A DNA stretch of 14,044 nucleotides from Pseudomonadota bacterium (GTDB taxonomy: Bacteria; Pseudomonadota; Alphaproteobacteria; Sphingomonadales; Sphingomonadaceae), in contig JARXKR010000044.1 of NCBI GenBank assembly GCA_030271565.1, forward strand, positions 1 through 14,044, read 5' to 3'. This document shows, one piece after another, positions 1 through 7,102 of the stretch. Within the stretch, counting starts at the first letter, position 1, and each line of letters opens with the position of its first letter. The notes below the pieces were generated by a model. That model was not told the DNA's origin and made no database searches. It was given only the letters and a program-made list of their open reading frames with translations. The position numbers and the translations under genes were made by a program.

Positions 1-380
1 TGCGCCGCCATCAGTTCCCACAGCTTGTTCATGGCCTTCATCGGCCGGACCATAACCTTGAAATCTTTGATCTTTCCACCATCATCGAACTCGATCAGGT
101 CGATCCCGTTGACGTGGATCCCGTCCAGCTGGTTGGTGAATTCGAGCAGCACGTGGTTACCGTCGACCAGTTCGCGGACGTAGGCGAAGCCTTCGCCGCC
201 GAGCACCTGCGAAGCCGCGCCGAGGTAGGCCATGACCTTGGTCTTGCCCACTTGCGGGGTGTGCACCACCGGCGAATGAAACACGGCATCCTCATCAATC
301 ATCGCGCCGAGCAGGGTCAGGTCGCCGTGGCTTTCCATGTACTCGTGCCACTTGGCGAGGCCGTATTCGCCGCCCTTCAT
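1..380 (-). CDS. NTF2/SnoaL-like family protein, 3' end outside the window
   Basis: The visible 126 residues start at an ATG whose codon occupies 378-380 and run off the left edge without a stop. The fold is inferred to be the small cone-shaped alpha+beta barrel of the NTF2/SnoaL-like superfamily. The signs are an N-terminal helix (WHEYMESHGDLTLLGAMIDE), then FHSPVV at residues 34-39, a strand ending in LLEF (78-81), and the pattern DGI-x3-GIDLIEFDDGGKI (86-104) followed by FKVMVRP. Members usually have about 130 residues, so little is missing. The substrate is unknown; the family includes enzymes and plain ligand-binding proteins. Its ATG overlaps the TGA of the dienelactone hydrolase-like gene by 4 bases (ATGA), so the two are probably translated together and may serve the same catabolic or detoxifying step. 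That link is inference. Confidence 0.8.
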   Translation of the reverse strand, partial: MKGGEYGLAKWHEYMESHGDLTLLGAMIDEDAVFHSPVVHTPQVGKTKVMAYLGAASQVLGGEGFAYVRELVDGNHVLLEFTNQLDGIHVNGIDLIEFDDGGKIKDFKVMVRPMKAMNKLWELMAA

Positions 381-1072
381 GCCAGGTGCTCCTTGAGGAA
401 CGCTACCGTACGGCTGTCAGCCAGTTCGGCCCCGGCCGCGTCGCGCCGATCGCCCGTCTCTGAGGCGAATCCATGATCGAGCCCCGGGTAATCGTGCAGT
501 GTAACGCGCGGGTGATCGTCGAGCGCGGCATGGATCGCGGCCTGCGCGTCTGCGGTGACGAAGTGATCGGCGACCGGGATGTGGAGCATCAGCGGCTTGG
601 CGATATGGTGGGCCTCGTCGAGCATCTGGTCGATCATCACCCCGTAATAGCCGACCGAGGCATCGACGTCGGTGCGCGCCGCCGCCATGTAAGCAAGCCG
701 CCCGCCCAGGCAGTACCCCGCGCAGCCCACCTTGGCCGCGCCCTGACTGCGCAGCCAGCGGATCGCCGCCTCGATATCGTAAACCCCAAGCGCGGGATCG
801 TACTGCTGGAAGTAGCCGAACGCCTCCTGCAGCTGCTCGGGCACATCGGGATCGAGTTCGACCCCCGGGGCGAAGCGCCAAAAGATATCCGGCGCGACCG
901 CGAGGTATCCGGCCGCAGCCCACTTGTCGCACTTCTGGCGGATCCCGGCATTGACCCCGAAGATTTCCGGGATGACGATAATTCCCGCAACGGGCGCGCC
1001 ATCTGGCCGCGCGACGTATGCCGGGATCACTCCGTCGTCCTTGAATGAAGCGATCTGCACGGTCTCGGTCAT
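377..1072 (-). CDS. Dienelactone hydrolase family protein
   Basis: A 231-residue alpha/beta hydrolase of the dienelactone hydrolase (DLH) family, probably cytoplasmic because no signal peptide is seen. Known DLH enzymes use a Cys-Asp-His triad to open lactones such as carboxymethylenebutenolide in aromatic degradation. All three residues are visible: Cys121 in the nucleophile elbow GYCLGGR (119-125), Asp169 in VADHF, and His200 in LDHGF. The family Glu that contacts the nucleophile is Glu36 in IPEIFG. The length matches the family (about 230-240). The start at 1072 is supported by GGAG 8 bases upstream. It overlaps the downstream NTF2-like gene by 4 bases and is divergent from the DUF6489-type gene. 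Many DLH-family members are uncharacterised hydrolases and no other aromatic-degradation gene is visible here, so the substrate is open. Confidence 0.9.
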   Translation of the reverse strand: MTETVQIASFKDDGVIPAYVARPDGAPVAGIIVIPEIFGVNAGIRQKCDKWAAAGYLAVAPDIFWRFAPGVELDPDVPEQLQEAFGYFQQYDPALGVYDIEAAIRWLRSQGAAKVGCAGYCLGGRLAYMAAARTDVDASVGYYGVMIDQMLDEAHHIAKPLMLHIPVADHFVTADAQAAIHAALDDHPRVTLHDYPGLDHGFASETGDRRDAAGAELADSRTVAFLKEHLA

Positions 1073-1142
1073 GGCGTGGTCTCCGGAAGCGATTTGGCTT
1101 CACCCTAAGCGCGGCGTGGACTTTGTGAAGGGGCTATGCCAG

Positions 1143-1167
1143 CTTGGCGCCCCTGCGAGGAGCCAAG
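1143..1167 (+). promoter_or_regulatory. Small leader hairpin exposing the ribosome binding site in its loop
   Basis: CTTGGC (1143-1148) and GCCAAG (1162-1167) are perfect inverted repeats. The 13-base loop contains most of the GAGGAG Shine-Dalgarno sequence (1157-1162) of the DUF6489-type gene. It may only be a chance repeat; six GC-rich pairs are not unusual in this genome. No convincing promoter was found in this 99-base divergent gap. Confidence 0.25.
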
Positions 1168-1171
1168 TGCC

Positions 1172-1429
1172 ATGAAAGTCCATGTCGAGATCGATTGCAC
1201 CCCCGAAGAGGCGCGCACCTTCCTTGGCCTACCCGATGTCTCGAAGGCCAATTCGGTCTATGTCGACATGGTTTCCAAGGCGATGAAGGGTGCGGGCAGC
1301 GTCGAGCAAATCCAGGACTTTGCCAAAGGCATCGCCCCGATGGGCCAGATGGGGATGAAGCTGTTCCAGCAGTTTATGGAAAGCGGGGCGGCATTTTCCG
1401 CCGGGGCGGGCAAGAAGAAGGACGACTGA
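1172..1429 (+). CDS. DUF6489-type small protein
   Basis: An 85-residue protein with the start MKVHVEIDCTPEEARTFLGL, which I recognise as the conserved opening of the alphaproteobacterial DUF6489 family. Its function is unknown. It looks cytoplasmic: there is no signal peptide or membrane segment. The middle and C-terminal half are helical and methionine-rich (MGQMGMKLFQQFM at 62-74), and the end is a lysine/aspartate tail (KKKDD). An in-frame ATG exists 36 bases upstream, but 1172 is preferred because GAGGAG (1157-1162) lies 9 bases before it and homology begins at MKVH. The gene ends 22 bases before mnmE, on the same strand, so the two may be co-transcribed. The stop codon lies in a short inverted repeat, CTGAG-CTCG-CTCAG (1426-1439), with no T-run after it. 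Confidence 0.8.
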   Translation: MKVHVEIDCTPEEARTFLGLPDVSKANSVYVDMVSKAMKGAGSVEQIQDFAKGIAPMGQMGMKLFQQFMESGAAFSAGAGKKKDD

Positions 1430-1451
1430 GCTCGCTCAGCCACCCCAAAGT

Positions 1452-2729
1452 ATGAGTGACACCATCTTTGCCTTGTCGAGCGGCGCTCCGCCGGCCGCGA
1501 TCGGCGTGGTGCGCGTGAGCGGGCCGCAGGCTGCCGCAGCGATGCAGGCGCTGCTCGGCAAAGCGCTCGAGCCGCGCCATGCGACCAGTGCAACCTTGCG
1601 TGACAGTGCCGGGGCGGTGATCGACCGCGCGCTGGCGCTGTGGCTGCCCGGCCCGCACAGCGCCACTGGCGAGGATACGCTCGAACTCCATTGCCATGGC
1701 GGCCGCGCGGTGATCGGTGCGGTTGAGGCTGCCTTGGCGGTTTTGCCAGGGCTGCGTTCCGCCACTCCGGGCGAATTTACCCGCCGCGCGTTCGTCAACG
1801 GCAAGATCGATCTGGCCGAAGCGGAAGGGTTGGCCGACTTGCTCACCGCCGAAACCGAATTGCAACGCCAGTCGGCCATGGCGATGGCCGGCGGAGCGTT
1901 TTCGCACCAGGTCGGGCACTGGCGCGATGTGCTGCTCAAGCAATCGGCCGCGCTCGAAGCGGTGCTCGATTTCGGCGATGAGGACGACGTGGCTTTGCTG
2001 CCGGCGGACTTTGCGCTGCAACTGGCAGTGCTTGAGACCGAGCTGGCGCAGTGGTTGGCACGGCCGCGTGCGGAGCAATTGCGCGAAGGCTACCGAGTTG
2101 TTGTCGCAGGTCCGCCGAATGCGGGAAAAAGCACGCTTTTCAATGTCTTGGTGGAAGCCGAGGCGGCCATAGCAACGCCGATCCCGGGCACCACACGCGA
2201 TGTCCTGACGCGCCCGGTGGCCTATGCCGGGGTGCCGTTCCTGTTCGCCGATACCGCCGGATTGCACGACGGGGTCGATGATGAGGTGGAAGCGATCGGG
2301 ATCGAGCGCGCGCTTGAGGCGCTCGATCGCGCCGACTTGGTGCTGTGGCTCGGGCCCGAGGGAGCGGGGCCCGAGGGGGCATGGGAAGTGGCCGCGCAGA
2401 TCGATCGCAGCGATGCCTTGGCCAAGAAGGCGCCGCGTCACAGGATTTCGGCGATGACTGGCGCGGGGATCGCAGCGCTGCGCGAAGACCTGATCGGCAC
2501 CGCGCGCGCGGCTTTGCCGGGCCCTGGCGATGCCGCGCTTAACGAACGCCAGCACATGCATCTTCGCCATGCCCAGCGCGCCTTGGCGGCAGTACGGCAC
2601 GAGCATGATCCGCTGTTGATGGCCGAGGCGCTGCGGGTTGCACGGCTGTCGTTCGACGCCTTGCTCGGGCGCACGACCACCGAGGACATGCTCGACACGT
2701 TGTTTGGGCGCTTCTGCATCGGCAAATGA
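1452..2729 (+). CDS. mnmE: tRNA modification GTPase MnmE
   Basis: MnmE with MnmG adds the carboxymethylaminomethyl (or aminomethyl) group to C5 of wobble uridine 34 in certain tRNAs, using a folate one-carbon unit and GTP hydrolysis. The 425 residues show an N-terminal folate-binding domain (1-120; GEFTRRAFVNGKIDLAEAEG at 107-126), a helical domain, an inserted G domain (about 214-350) and the C-terminal FCIGK with the conserved Cys422. G-domain motifs are G1 GPPNAGKST (220-228), G2 TTRD (247-250) and G3 DTAG (267-270). The G4 motif, normally NKxD, appears as DRSD (318-321). The protein is about 30 residues shorter than the E. coli one, mostly around G4. The start fits the family, but no clear Shine-Dalgarno precedes it; coupling to the gene 22 bases upstream could compensate. 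The stop lies directly beside a parS site. Confidence 0.97.
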   Translation: MSDTIFALSSGAPPAAIGVVRVSGPQAAAAMQALLGKALEPRHATSATLRDSAGAVIDRALALWLPGPHSATGEDTLELHCHGGRAVIGAVEAALAVLPGLRSATPGEFTRRAFVNGKIDLAEAEGLADLLTAETELQRQSAMAMAGGAFSHQVGHWRDVLLKQSAALEAVLDFGDEDDVALLPADFALQLAVLETELAQWLARPRAEQLREGYRVVVAGPPNAGKSTLFNVLVEAEAAIATPIPGTTRDVLTRPVAYAGVPFLFADTAGLHDGVDDEVEAIGIERALEALDRADLVLWLGPEGAGPEGAWEVAAQIDRSDALAKKAPRHRISAMTGAGIAALREDLIGTARAALPGPGDAALNERQHMHLRHAQRALAAVRHEHDPLLMAEALRVARLSFDALLGRTTTEDMLDTLFGRFCIGK

Positions 2730-2745
2730 TGTTCCACGTGGAACA
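2730..2745. promoter_or_regulatory. parS: parS site 1 (ParB-binding palindrome)
   Basis: TGTTCCACGTGGAACA is a perfect 16-bp palindrome that fits the chromosomal parS consensus TGTTNCACGTGNAACA. It starts on the base after the mnmE stop codon. ParB encoded at 6082-7014 is expected to bind here and load as a CTP-dependent sliding clamp. Confidence 0.93.
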
Positions 2746-2771
2746 CGACAGGCCTTAATGCGCGTGATCGC

Positions 2772-2787
2772 TGTTTCACGTGAAACA
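2772..2787. promoter_or_regulatory. parS: parS site 2 (ParB-binding palindrome)
   Basis: TGTTTCACGTGAAACA is a perfect 16-bp palindrome, the canonical parS sequence. It lies 26 bases after site 1 in the 82-base gap between mnmE and mnmG, 24 bases before the mnmG start. ParB bound here could also affect mnmG expression; that is speculation. Confidence 0.95.
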
Positions 2788-2811
2788 CAGCTGCGCTAAG
2801 GCGCGGACGAG

Positions 2812-4659
2812 ATGCAGCAGTTTGACATCATAATAATTGGCGGCGGGCATGCCGGGGTTGAGGCGGCGGCTGTCGCGGCGCGGATGGGTGCCCGTGTCGC
2901 GTTGGTCAGCTTCGATCTTGGCGCAATCGGCGCGATGAGTTGCAACCCGGCGATTGGCGGGCTGGGCAAGGGCCATCTGGTGCGCGAGGTCGACGCGTTT
3001 GACGGGATCATCGCACGCGCCGCCGATGTGGGGGCGATCCACTACCGCATGCTCAACCGCTCGAAGGGCAGCGCCGTGCAGGGACCGCGGGTTCAGGCCG
3101 ACCGCAAGCGCTTCAAGGCCGAGGTCCAGCGGCTGCTCGCCCTGCAAGGTGATCTGACGCTGGTTGAGGGTGAAGCAGCGGCGCTGCGGTTCGACGGCGA
3201 GCGGGTCCGCGGGATCGAATTGGCAGACGGCACTTCGTTGCTTGCCGCAGCGGTGGTGCTGTGCACCGGCACGTTTCTCGGCGGCGTACTGTTCCGCGGG
3301 GAGGAACGCTTTGTCGGCGGGCGGATTGGCGAGGCTTCGGCGCAGCGCCTGGCCGCACAGCTGCGCGATGCGGCACTGCCCTTGGCCCGGCTCAAGACCG
3401 GCACGCCGCCGCGGCTCGATGGCCGGACGATCGATTGGGCCCGGCTCGAGGAACAGCCGTCGGACCGCGAGCACTGGACCATGTCGTCGCTGACCCAGTC
3501 GCGGCCGCTGCCGCAGGTGTTCTGCGCGATCACCCGGACCAACCCCGCGAGCCATGACGTCATCCTCACCAATCTGCACCGCTCGCCGCTGTTTTCAGGC
3601 GCAATCGGTGCCTCCGGGCCGCGCTATTGCCCTTCGATCGAGGACAAGATCCACCGCTTCGCCGATCGCGATGGCCACCAGGTTTTCCTTGAGCCCGAGG
3701 GACTCGACACACATCTGGTCTATCCCAACGGGATCAGCACTTCGCTCCCAGCCGATGTTCAGCTAGCAATGCTGCGGACGATGGACGGACTCGCGCAAGT
3801 CGAGATGGTCGTGCCGGGTTACGCAGTCGAATACGATCACATCGACCCGCGCGCGCTGCGCTCCAGCCTTGAGGTGCGGGCGATGCCCGGGCTTTATTGC
3901 GCTGGGCAAATCAACGGCACCACCGGGTACGAAGAGGCGGCGGCGCAGGGCCTGGTCGCCGGGATGCATGCTGCCGCCGCAGTTCTGGATCGCGTTCCAC
4001 CCCCAATTGACCGGGCCAACAGCTACATGGCGGTGATGGTCGACGACTTGACGCTGCACGGGGTTTCCGAGCCGTACCGGATGCTCACCGCGCGGGCCGA
4101 GTACCGCTTGCGGCTGCGCGCCAACAATGCCGCCACCCGGCTGACCCCGCTGGGTTTGGAGCTGGGCTGCATTGGAGCGGAGCGGGCCGAGTGGTTCGCC
4201 CGGCGCGAAGCAGCCAAGACCGGATTTGCTGAGGCGCTGGAGCTGACCGTCAGCGGACACGAGCTTGCCGCTGCCGGTCTACCGGTACGTGCCGAAGCGG
4301 GGAAACTGGCGCTGCGCGAATGGCTGCGGTTCGGCGGGATCGGCCTCGACGAGCTGGCCCCATGGCTGCAATCCGATTTGCGCAGCGATGCGGATCTGGC
4401 CGAGGAATTGGCCGAGGATGCAGCCTATGCCCCGTACCTGGCGCGGCAGGACAACGAGCTGCGCGATTTGCGAGCGGGCGAGGGCCTGCTTCTCGGCGAC
4501 GGCTTCCCGTACGCCGCGATTCCGGGGCTCTCGAACGAAATGGTCGAGCGGCTGAGCGCGGTTCAGCCCGCGACTCTGGCGGCCGCAGGGCGCGTCCCGG
4601 GCATCACCCCGGCGGCGCTGGCGGCGCTGCTGGTGCATGCCCGGCGTCGTGCTGCATGA
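2812..4659 (+). CDS. mnmG: tRNA uridine-5-carboxymethylaminomethyl modification enzyme MnmG (GidA)
   Basis: MnmG is the FAD- and NADH-dependent partner of MnmE in modifying wobble uridine 34 of tRNA; it acts in the cytoplasm as a dimer. The 615 residues (E. coli 629) open with the FAD dinucleotide-binding motif GGGHAGVEAA (10-19). Further family marks are SCNPAIGG (43-50, conserved Cys44), the signature GPRYCPSIEDK (269-279, conserved Cys273) and AGQINGTTGYEEAAAQGLVAG (365-385) in the second FAD-contacting region. YRMLTARAEYRL begins the C-terminal helical part that contacts MnmE and tRNA. The chosen ATG puts the nucleotide-binding strand at the usual place, with a purine-rich GGACGAG immediately upstream. 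It follows mnmE after a gap holding two parS sites, and its TGA overlaps the rsmG ATG by 4 bases. Confidence 0.98.
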   Translation: MQQFDIIIIGGGHAGVEAAAVAARMGARVALVSFDLGAIGAMSCNPAIGGLGKGHLVREVDAFDGIIARAADVGAIHYRMLNRSKGSAVQGPRVQADRKRFKAEVQRLLALQGDLTLVEGEAAALRFDGERVRGIELADGTSLLAAAVVLCTGTFLGGVLFRGEERFVGGRIGEASAQRLAAQLRDAALPLARLKTGTPPRLDGRTIDWARLEEQPSDREHWTMSSLTQSRPLPQVFCAITRTNPASHDVILTNLHRSPLFSGAIGASGPRYCPSIEDKIHRFADRDGHQVFLEPEGLDTHLVYPNGISTSLPADVQLAMLRTMDGLAQVEMVVPGYAVEYDHIDPRALRSSLEVRAMPGLYCAGQINGTTGYEEAAAQGLVAGMHAAAAVLDRVPPPIDRANSYMAVMVDDLTLHGVSEPYRMLTARAEYRLRLRANNAATRLTPLGLELGCIGAERAEWFARREAAKTGFAEALELTVSGHELAAAGLPVRAEAGKLALREWLRFGGIGLDELAPWLQSDLRSDADLAEELAEDAAYAPYLARQDNELRDLRAGEGLLLGDGFPYAAIPGLSNEMVERLSAVQPATLAAAGRVPGITPAALAALLVHARRRAA

Positions 4660-5312
4660 TTCTTTCGAGCGAAGTCGAGGCGCGTGAGTGGCTGGGGCAG
4701 CTGCCGGAATGGACCGATGCCGCGCGCGCGCGACTGGAATTGCTGGTCGCGATGCTGGGCGATGAAAACCAGCGGCAGAATCTCGTATCGGCAGCGAGCC
4801 TCGACCGCGTCTGGCTGCGGCACATCGCCGATTCGGCTCAGCTTCTAACTCATGTTTCACGTGAAACATGCTCGCCCTGGCTCGATCTGGGGACGGGAGC
4901 CGGCTTTCCCGGCCTGGTGATCGCGGCGCTGCGCCCCGATTGCCGGGTGGTCATGGTCGAATCGCGCGCGCGGCGCACCGAGTGGCTCGAATCGGCGCGG
5001 GTCGCGATGAAGCTCGACCATGCCGAAGTGTTTGCCGACCGCCTTGAATTGCTACCAGCGCAGAAATTCCGCGTCATTTCGGCACGCGCTTTTGCGCCAT
5101 TGCCCAAATTGCTCGAACTATCCGCACGATTTTCCACAAGCGACACGCGCTGGCTGTTGCCGAAGGGGCGGTCTGCCGCGCAGGAACTGTTGGAGCTCAA
5201 GGGCTGGCAGCATATGTTCCACGTGGAACAGTCGCTCAGCGATGCCGAGGCGGGCATTATCGTCGGCACATTGACCGGCAAAGTGGCGGGCAAGAAGGGA
5301 AAAAGACCGTGA
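4656..5312 (+). CDS. rsmG: 16S rRNA (guanine-N7)-methyltransferase RsmG (GidB)
   Basis: RsmG methylates N7 of the guanine at position 527 (E. coli numbering) of 16S rRNA using S-adenosylmethionine; its loss is known to give low-level streptomycin resistance. The 218 residues carry NLVSA (42-46) and LRHIADS (54-60) in the N-terminal helical part, the S-adenosylmethionine motif LDLGTGAGFPGLVIA (76-90), the acidic strand end MVESRARRTEWL (100-111), and ARAFAPLPKLL (143-153). The start is the ATG overlapping the mnmG stop (ATGA); the reading frame stays open further upstream, but only inside mnmG. Two parS palindromes lie within the coding sequence and are read as HVSRET (66-71) and MFHVEQ (187-192). 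The TGA overlaps the parA GTG by 4 bases. Confidence 0.97.
   Translation: MILSSEVEAREWLGQLPEWTDAARARLELLVAMLGDENQRQNLVSAASLDRVWLRHIADSAQLLTHVSRETCSPWLDLGTGAGFPGLVIAALRPDCRVVMVESRARRTEWLESARVAMKLDHAEVFADRLELLPAQKFRVISARAFAPLPKLLELSARFSTSDTRWLLPKGRSAAQELLELKGWQHMFHVEQSLSDAEAGIIVGTLTGKVAGKKGKRP
4851..4870. promoter_or_regulatory. parS: parS site 3 inside rsmG (20-bp palindrome)
   Basis: CATGTTTCACGTGAAACATG is a perfect 20-bp palindrome. The canonical 16-bp parS core is 4853-4868. It lies within rsmG and is translated as HVSRET (residues 66-71), so the same bases serve as a protein-coding segment and a centromere site. Confidence 0.95.
5215..5230. promoter_or_regulatory. parS: parS site 4 inside rsmG
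   Basis: TGTTCCACGTGGAACA is a perfect 16-bp palindrome identical to site 1. It lies near the 3' end of rsmG, is translated within MFHVEQ (residues 187-192), and is 79 bases upstream of the parA start. ParB bound here may also influence the parAB promoter region. Confidence 0.93.
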
Positions 5313-6085
5313 TTCGCGTGGCGATCGCCAATCAGAAGGGCGGGGTGGGCAAGACCACCACTGCGATCAACATCGCCACCGCGATGGCCGCGACCGGCTG
5401 GAAGGTGCTGCTGATCGACCTCGACCCGCAAGGCAACGCCTCGACCGGGATCGGGATTCACGCGAGCGAACGGACCTCGTCGTCCTATGACCTCTTGGTC
5501 GACCAGATGCCGCTGGCGCAGTGCGTGATGGCAACCCGAATTCCCGGGCTCGACATCATCCCCGCGACGGTCGACTTGTCGGGAGCGGAGATCGAACTGG
5601 TTGGGGTCGACAATCGCACCGATCGGCTGCGCACAGCGCTCGAGGGTGACAACGGCTATGACATCGCCTTTATCGATTGCCCGCCTTCGCTCGGACTGCT
5701 GACGCTCAACGCGCTGTGTGCGGCAGACACATTGCTGGTGCCGCTGCAGTGCGAATTCTTCGCGCTTGAAGGACTTTCCCAGCTTTTACAAACTGTTGAG
5801 CGGGTGCAGCAGCGTTTCAACAAGGATCTCGGGATCGTCGGGATCGCGCTGACCATGTTTGATCGGCGCAACCGGTTGACCGACCAGGTCGCCGATGACG
5901 TGCGCTCGTGCCTTGGCAACCTGGTGTTCGAGGCGGTGATCCCGCGCAATGTCCGGCTGTCCGAAGCACCCAGCCACGGGCTTCCCGCCCTCGTTTACGA
6001 TCACACCTGCTCGGGCAGCAAGGCCTATATGGCCCTGGCGCGCGAACTGATCACTCGCCTGCCCGAACAAAGGAAAGCCGCATGA
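5309..6085 (+). CDS. parA: Chromosome-partitioning ATPase ParA
   Basis: ParA is a MinD/ParA-type ATPase that binds DNA non-specifically as an ATP dimer and drives movement of ParB-parS complexes. The 258 residues contain the deviant Walker A motif KGGVGKTT (10-17, signature Lys11-equivalent stretch and Lys15), Walker A' DLDPQGN (37-43), Walker B FIDCPPSLG (121-129) and the family segment IPRNVRLSEAPSHG (211-224). The length matches chromosomal Soj-type ParA proteins, which lack the N-terminal DNA-binding extension of plasmid types. The start codon is GTG, preceded by AAGGGA (5295-5300) 8 bases upstream, and overlaps the rsmG stop (GTGA). The parA stop overlaps the parB start (ATGA). It is the fourth gene of the tightly packed mnmE-parB block. 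Confidence 0.97.
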   Translation: MIRVAIANQKGGVGKTTTAINIATAMAATGWKVLLIDLDPQGNASTGIGIHASERTSSSYDLLVDQMPLAQCVMATRIPGLDIIPATVDLSGAEIELVGVDNRTDRLRTALEGDNGYDIAFIDCPPSLGLLTLNALCAADTLLVPLQCEFFALEGLSQLLQTVERVQQRFNKDLGIVGIALTMFDRRNRLTDQVADDVRSCLGNLVFEAVIPRNVRLSEAPSHGLPALVYDHTCSGSKAYMALARELITRLPEQRKAA

Positions 6086-7014
6086 GCGACGCTTCGGTGA
6101 TTCGCATGACCGCCAAACGGCCCGCGCTGGGACGCGGCCTCGGCGCGCTGCTCGGCGAGAGCCGCCGCGAGGAACCCTTGGTCAGTGCCCCGAGCTCAAG
6201 TGGCAACGGTTCGGTGACCGGACTGGCGATGCTGCCGGTGGCCGATATTGTCCCGCATCCGGCGCAGCCGCGTCGGCGGTTCGAAGAAGCGGCACTGAGC
6301 GAACTCGCCGCGTCGATTGCCGCGCGCGGAGTGATCCAGCCGGTCATCGTTACCCCGCATGGCTCGGGCAAATGGCAGCTGGTCGCCGGCGAACGCCGCT
6401 GGCGTGCCGCGCAACGCGCTCAACTGCATGAAATTCCAGCTATTATTCGAGAATTGAGCGATCGCGAGGTCACCGCACTGGCCCTGATCGAAAACCTCCA
6501 GCGCGAAGACCTCAACCCGATCGAGGAGGCCCGCGCCTACCATCGGCTGAGCGAAGATGACGGGCTGACCCAGGCCGAGATCGCCGGGCTGGTCGACAAG
6601 AGCCGCAGCCATGTCGCCAACCTCCAGCGGTTGCTGTCGCTACCCGAACCGGTGATCGAGCTAGTCGAAGAAGGCAAATTGTCGATGGGCCACGCGCGCG
6701 CACTGATCGGTGCCGAAGGCGCTACCGAACTCGCGGCGAGGGCGGTCGCTTCGCATTTGTCGGTGCGCGAGGTCGAGCGGCTGGTCCGGCGCGGCGCCGC
6801 ACCCACAGCCAGTCCGCGCCGCGCCCGCGGCGCGCGCGATCCTGAAACTACCGCCGATATTGCCGCGGTGCAGAGCCATCTCGAGGAGTTTCTCGGGCTT
6901 TCGGTCCGGATCAACACCGACGCCGATCCGCGCTCGGGCGCGGTGACAATCCGTTACCGGACGCTCGACCAGCTCGATCTGATCTGCCAGCGCCTCACCG
7001 GCGGGGGAATTTAG
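6082..7014 (+). CDS. parB: Chromosome-partitioning protein ParB
   Basis: ParB binds parS, then spreads as a CTP-dependent DNA clamp and stimulates the ParA ATPase. The 310 residues show the N-terminal ParA-contact motif LGRGLGALLG (16-25), the ParB/Srx CTP-binding domain with HPAQPRRRFEE (59-69), GERRWRAA (103-110) and ENLQREDLNPIEEA (137-150), a helix-turn-helix beginning LTQAEIAGLVDKSRSHVANL (162-181), and a C-terminal dimerisation region (about 255-310). The ATG at 6082 is chosen over in-frame upstream codons because it overlaps the parA stop, has AAAGGA 7 bases upstream, and puts LGRGLG at the expected distance. Four parS targets lie upstream in the window. No strong terminator follows; the repeat GGTTAA/TTAACC (7028-7033, 7050-7055) is weak. 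Confidence 0.97.
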   Translation: MSDASVIRMTAKRPALGRGLGALLGESRREEPLVSAPSSSGNGSVTGLAMLPVADIVPHPAQPRRRFEEAALSELAASIAARGVIQPVIVTPHGSGKWQLVAGERRWRAAQRAQLHEIPAIIRELSDREVTALALIENLQREDLNPIEEARAYHRLSEDDGLTQAEIAGLVDKSRSHVANLQRLLSLPEPVIELVEEGKLSMGHARALIGAEGATELAARAVASHLSVREVERLVRRGAAPTASPRRARGARDPETTADIAAVQSHLEEFLGLSVRINTDADPRSGAVTIRYRTLDQLDLICQRLTGGGI

Positions 7015-7074
7015 GGTTGAAGCGAAAGGTTAAAATTCGCGCCCGATTGTTAACCAAGCTCACAAGTAAACCTT

Positions 7075-7087
7075 GAACACAGTGTTC
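7075..7087. promoter_or_regulatory. Candidate operator palindrome before the DUF4402 gene
   Basis: GAACAC-A-GTGTTC is a perfect 13-base inverted repeat in the gap after parB. TACATA (7089-7094) follows at once and could act as a -10 element, which would place transcription start near 7101, just before the structured leader. No good -35 hexamer is visible, so regulation by a protein bound at the palindrome is possible. The promoter itself is only an inference. Confidence 0.35.
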
Positions 7088-7102
7088 CTACATAGACCGC
7101 AG

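Noticed and set aside
146..161. CACGTG near 150 as a further parS site
   Set aside because: Only the central six bases match; the flanking bases do not fit TGTTN or NAACA.
1374..2606. Long open frame of 410 codons on the minus strand opposite mnmE
   Set aside because: It lies entirely antisense to mnmE, has arginine- and histidine-rich low-quality sequence with no recognisable domain, and is typical of high-GC third-position bias.
2776..3579. 267-codon minus-strand open frame opposite mnmG
   Set aside because: Antisense shadow of a certain gene; no family features and no ribosome binding site of note.
4320..4655. Upstream extension of the rsmG frame into mnmG
   Set aside because: The extra 112 residues are an out-of-frame reading of mnmG. 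RsmG homology begins at the ATG overlapping the mnmG stop.
5908..6081. Upstream extension of the parB frame into parA
   Set aside because: The 58 extra residues are an out-of-frame reading of parA; the ATG at 6082 has the overlap and ribosome binding site.
7028..7055. GGTTAA/TTAACC repeat as a parB terminator
   Set aside because: Six AT-rich pairs with a 16-base loop and no T-run; too weak for an intrinsic terminator.
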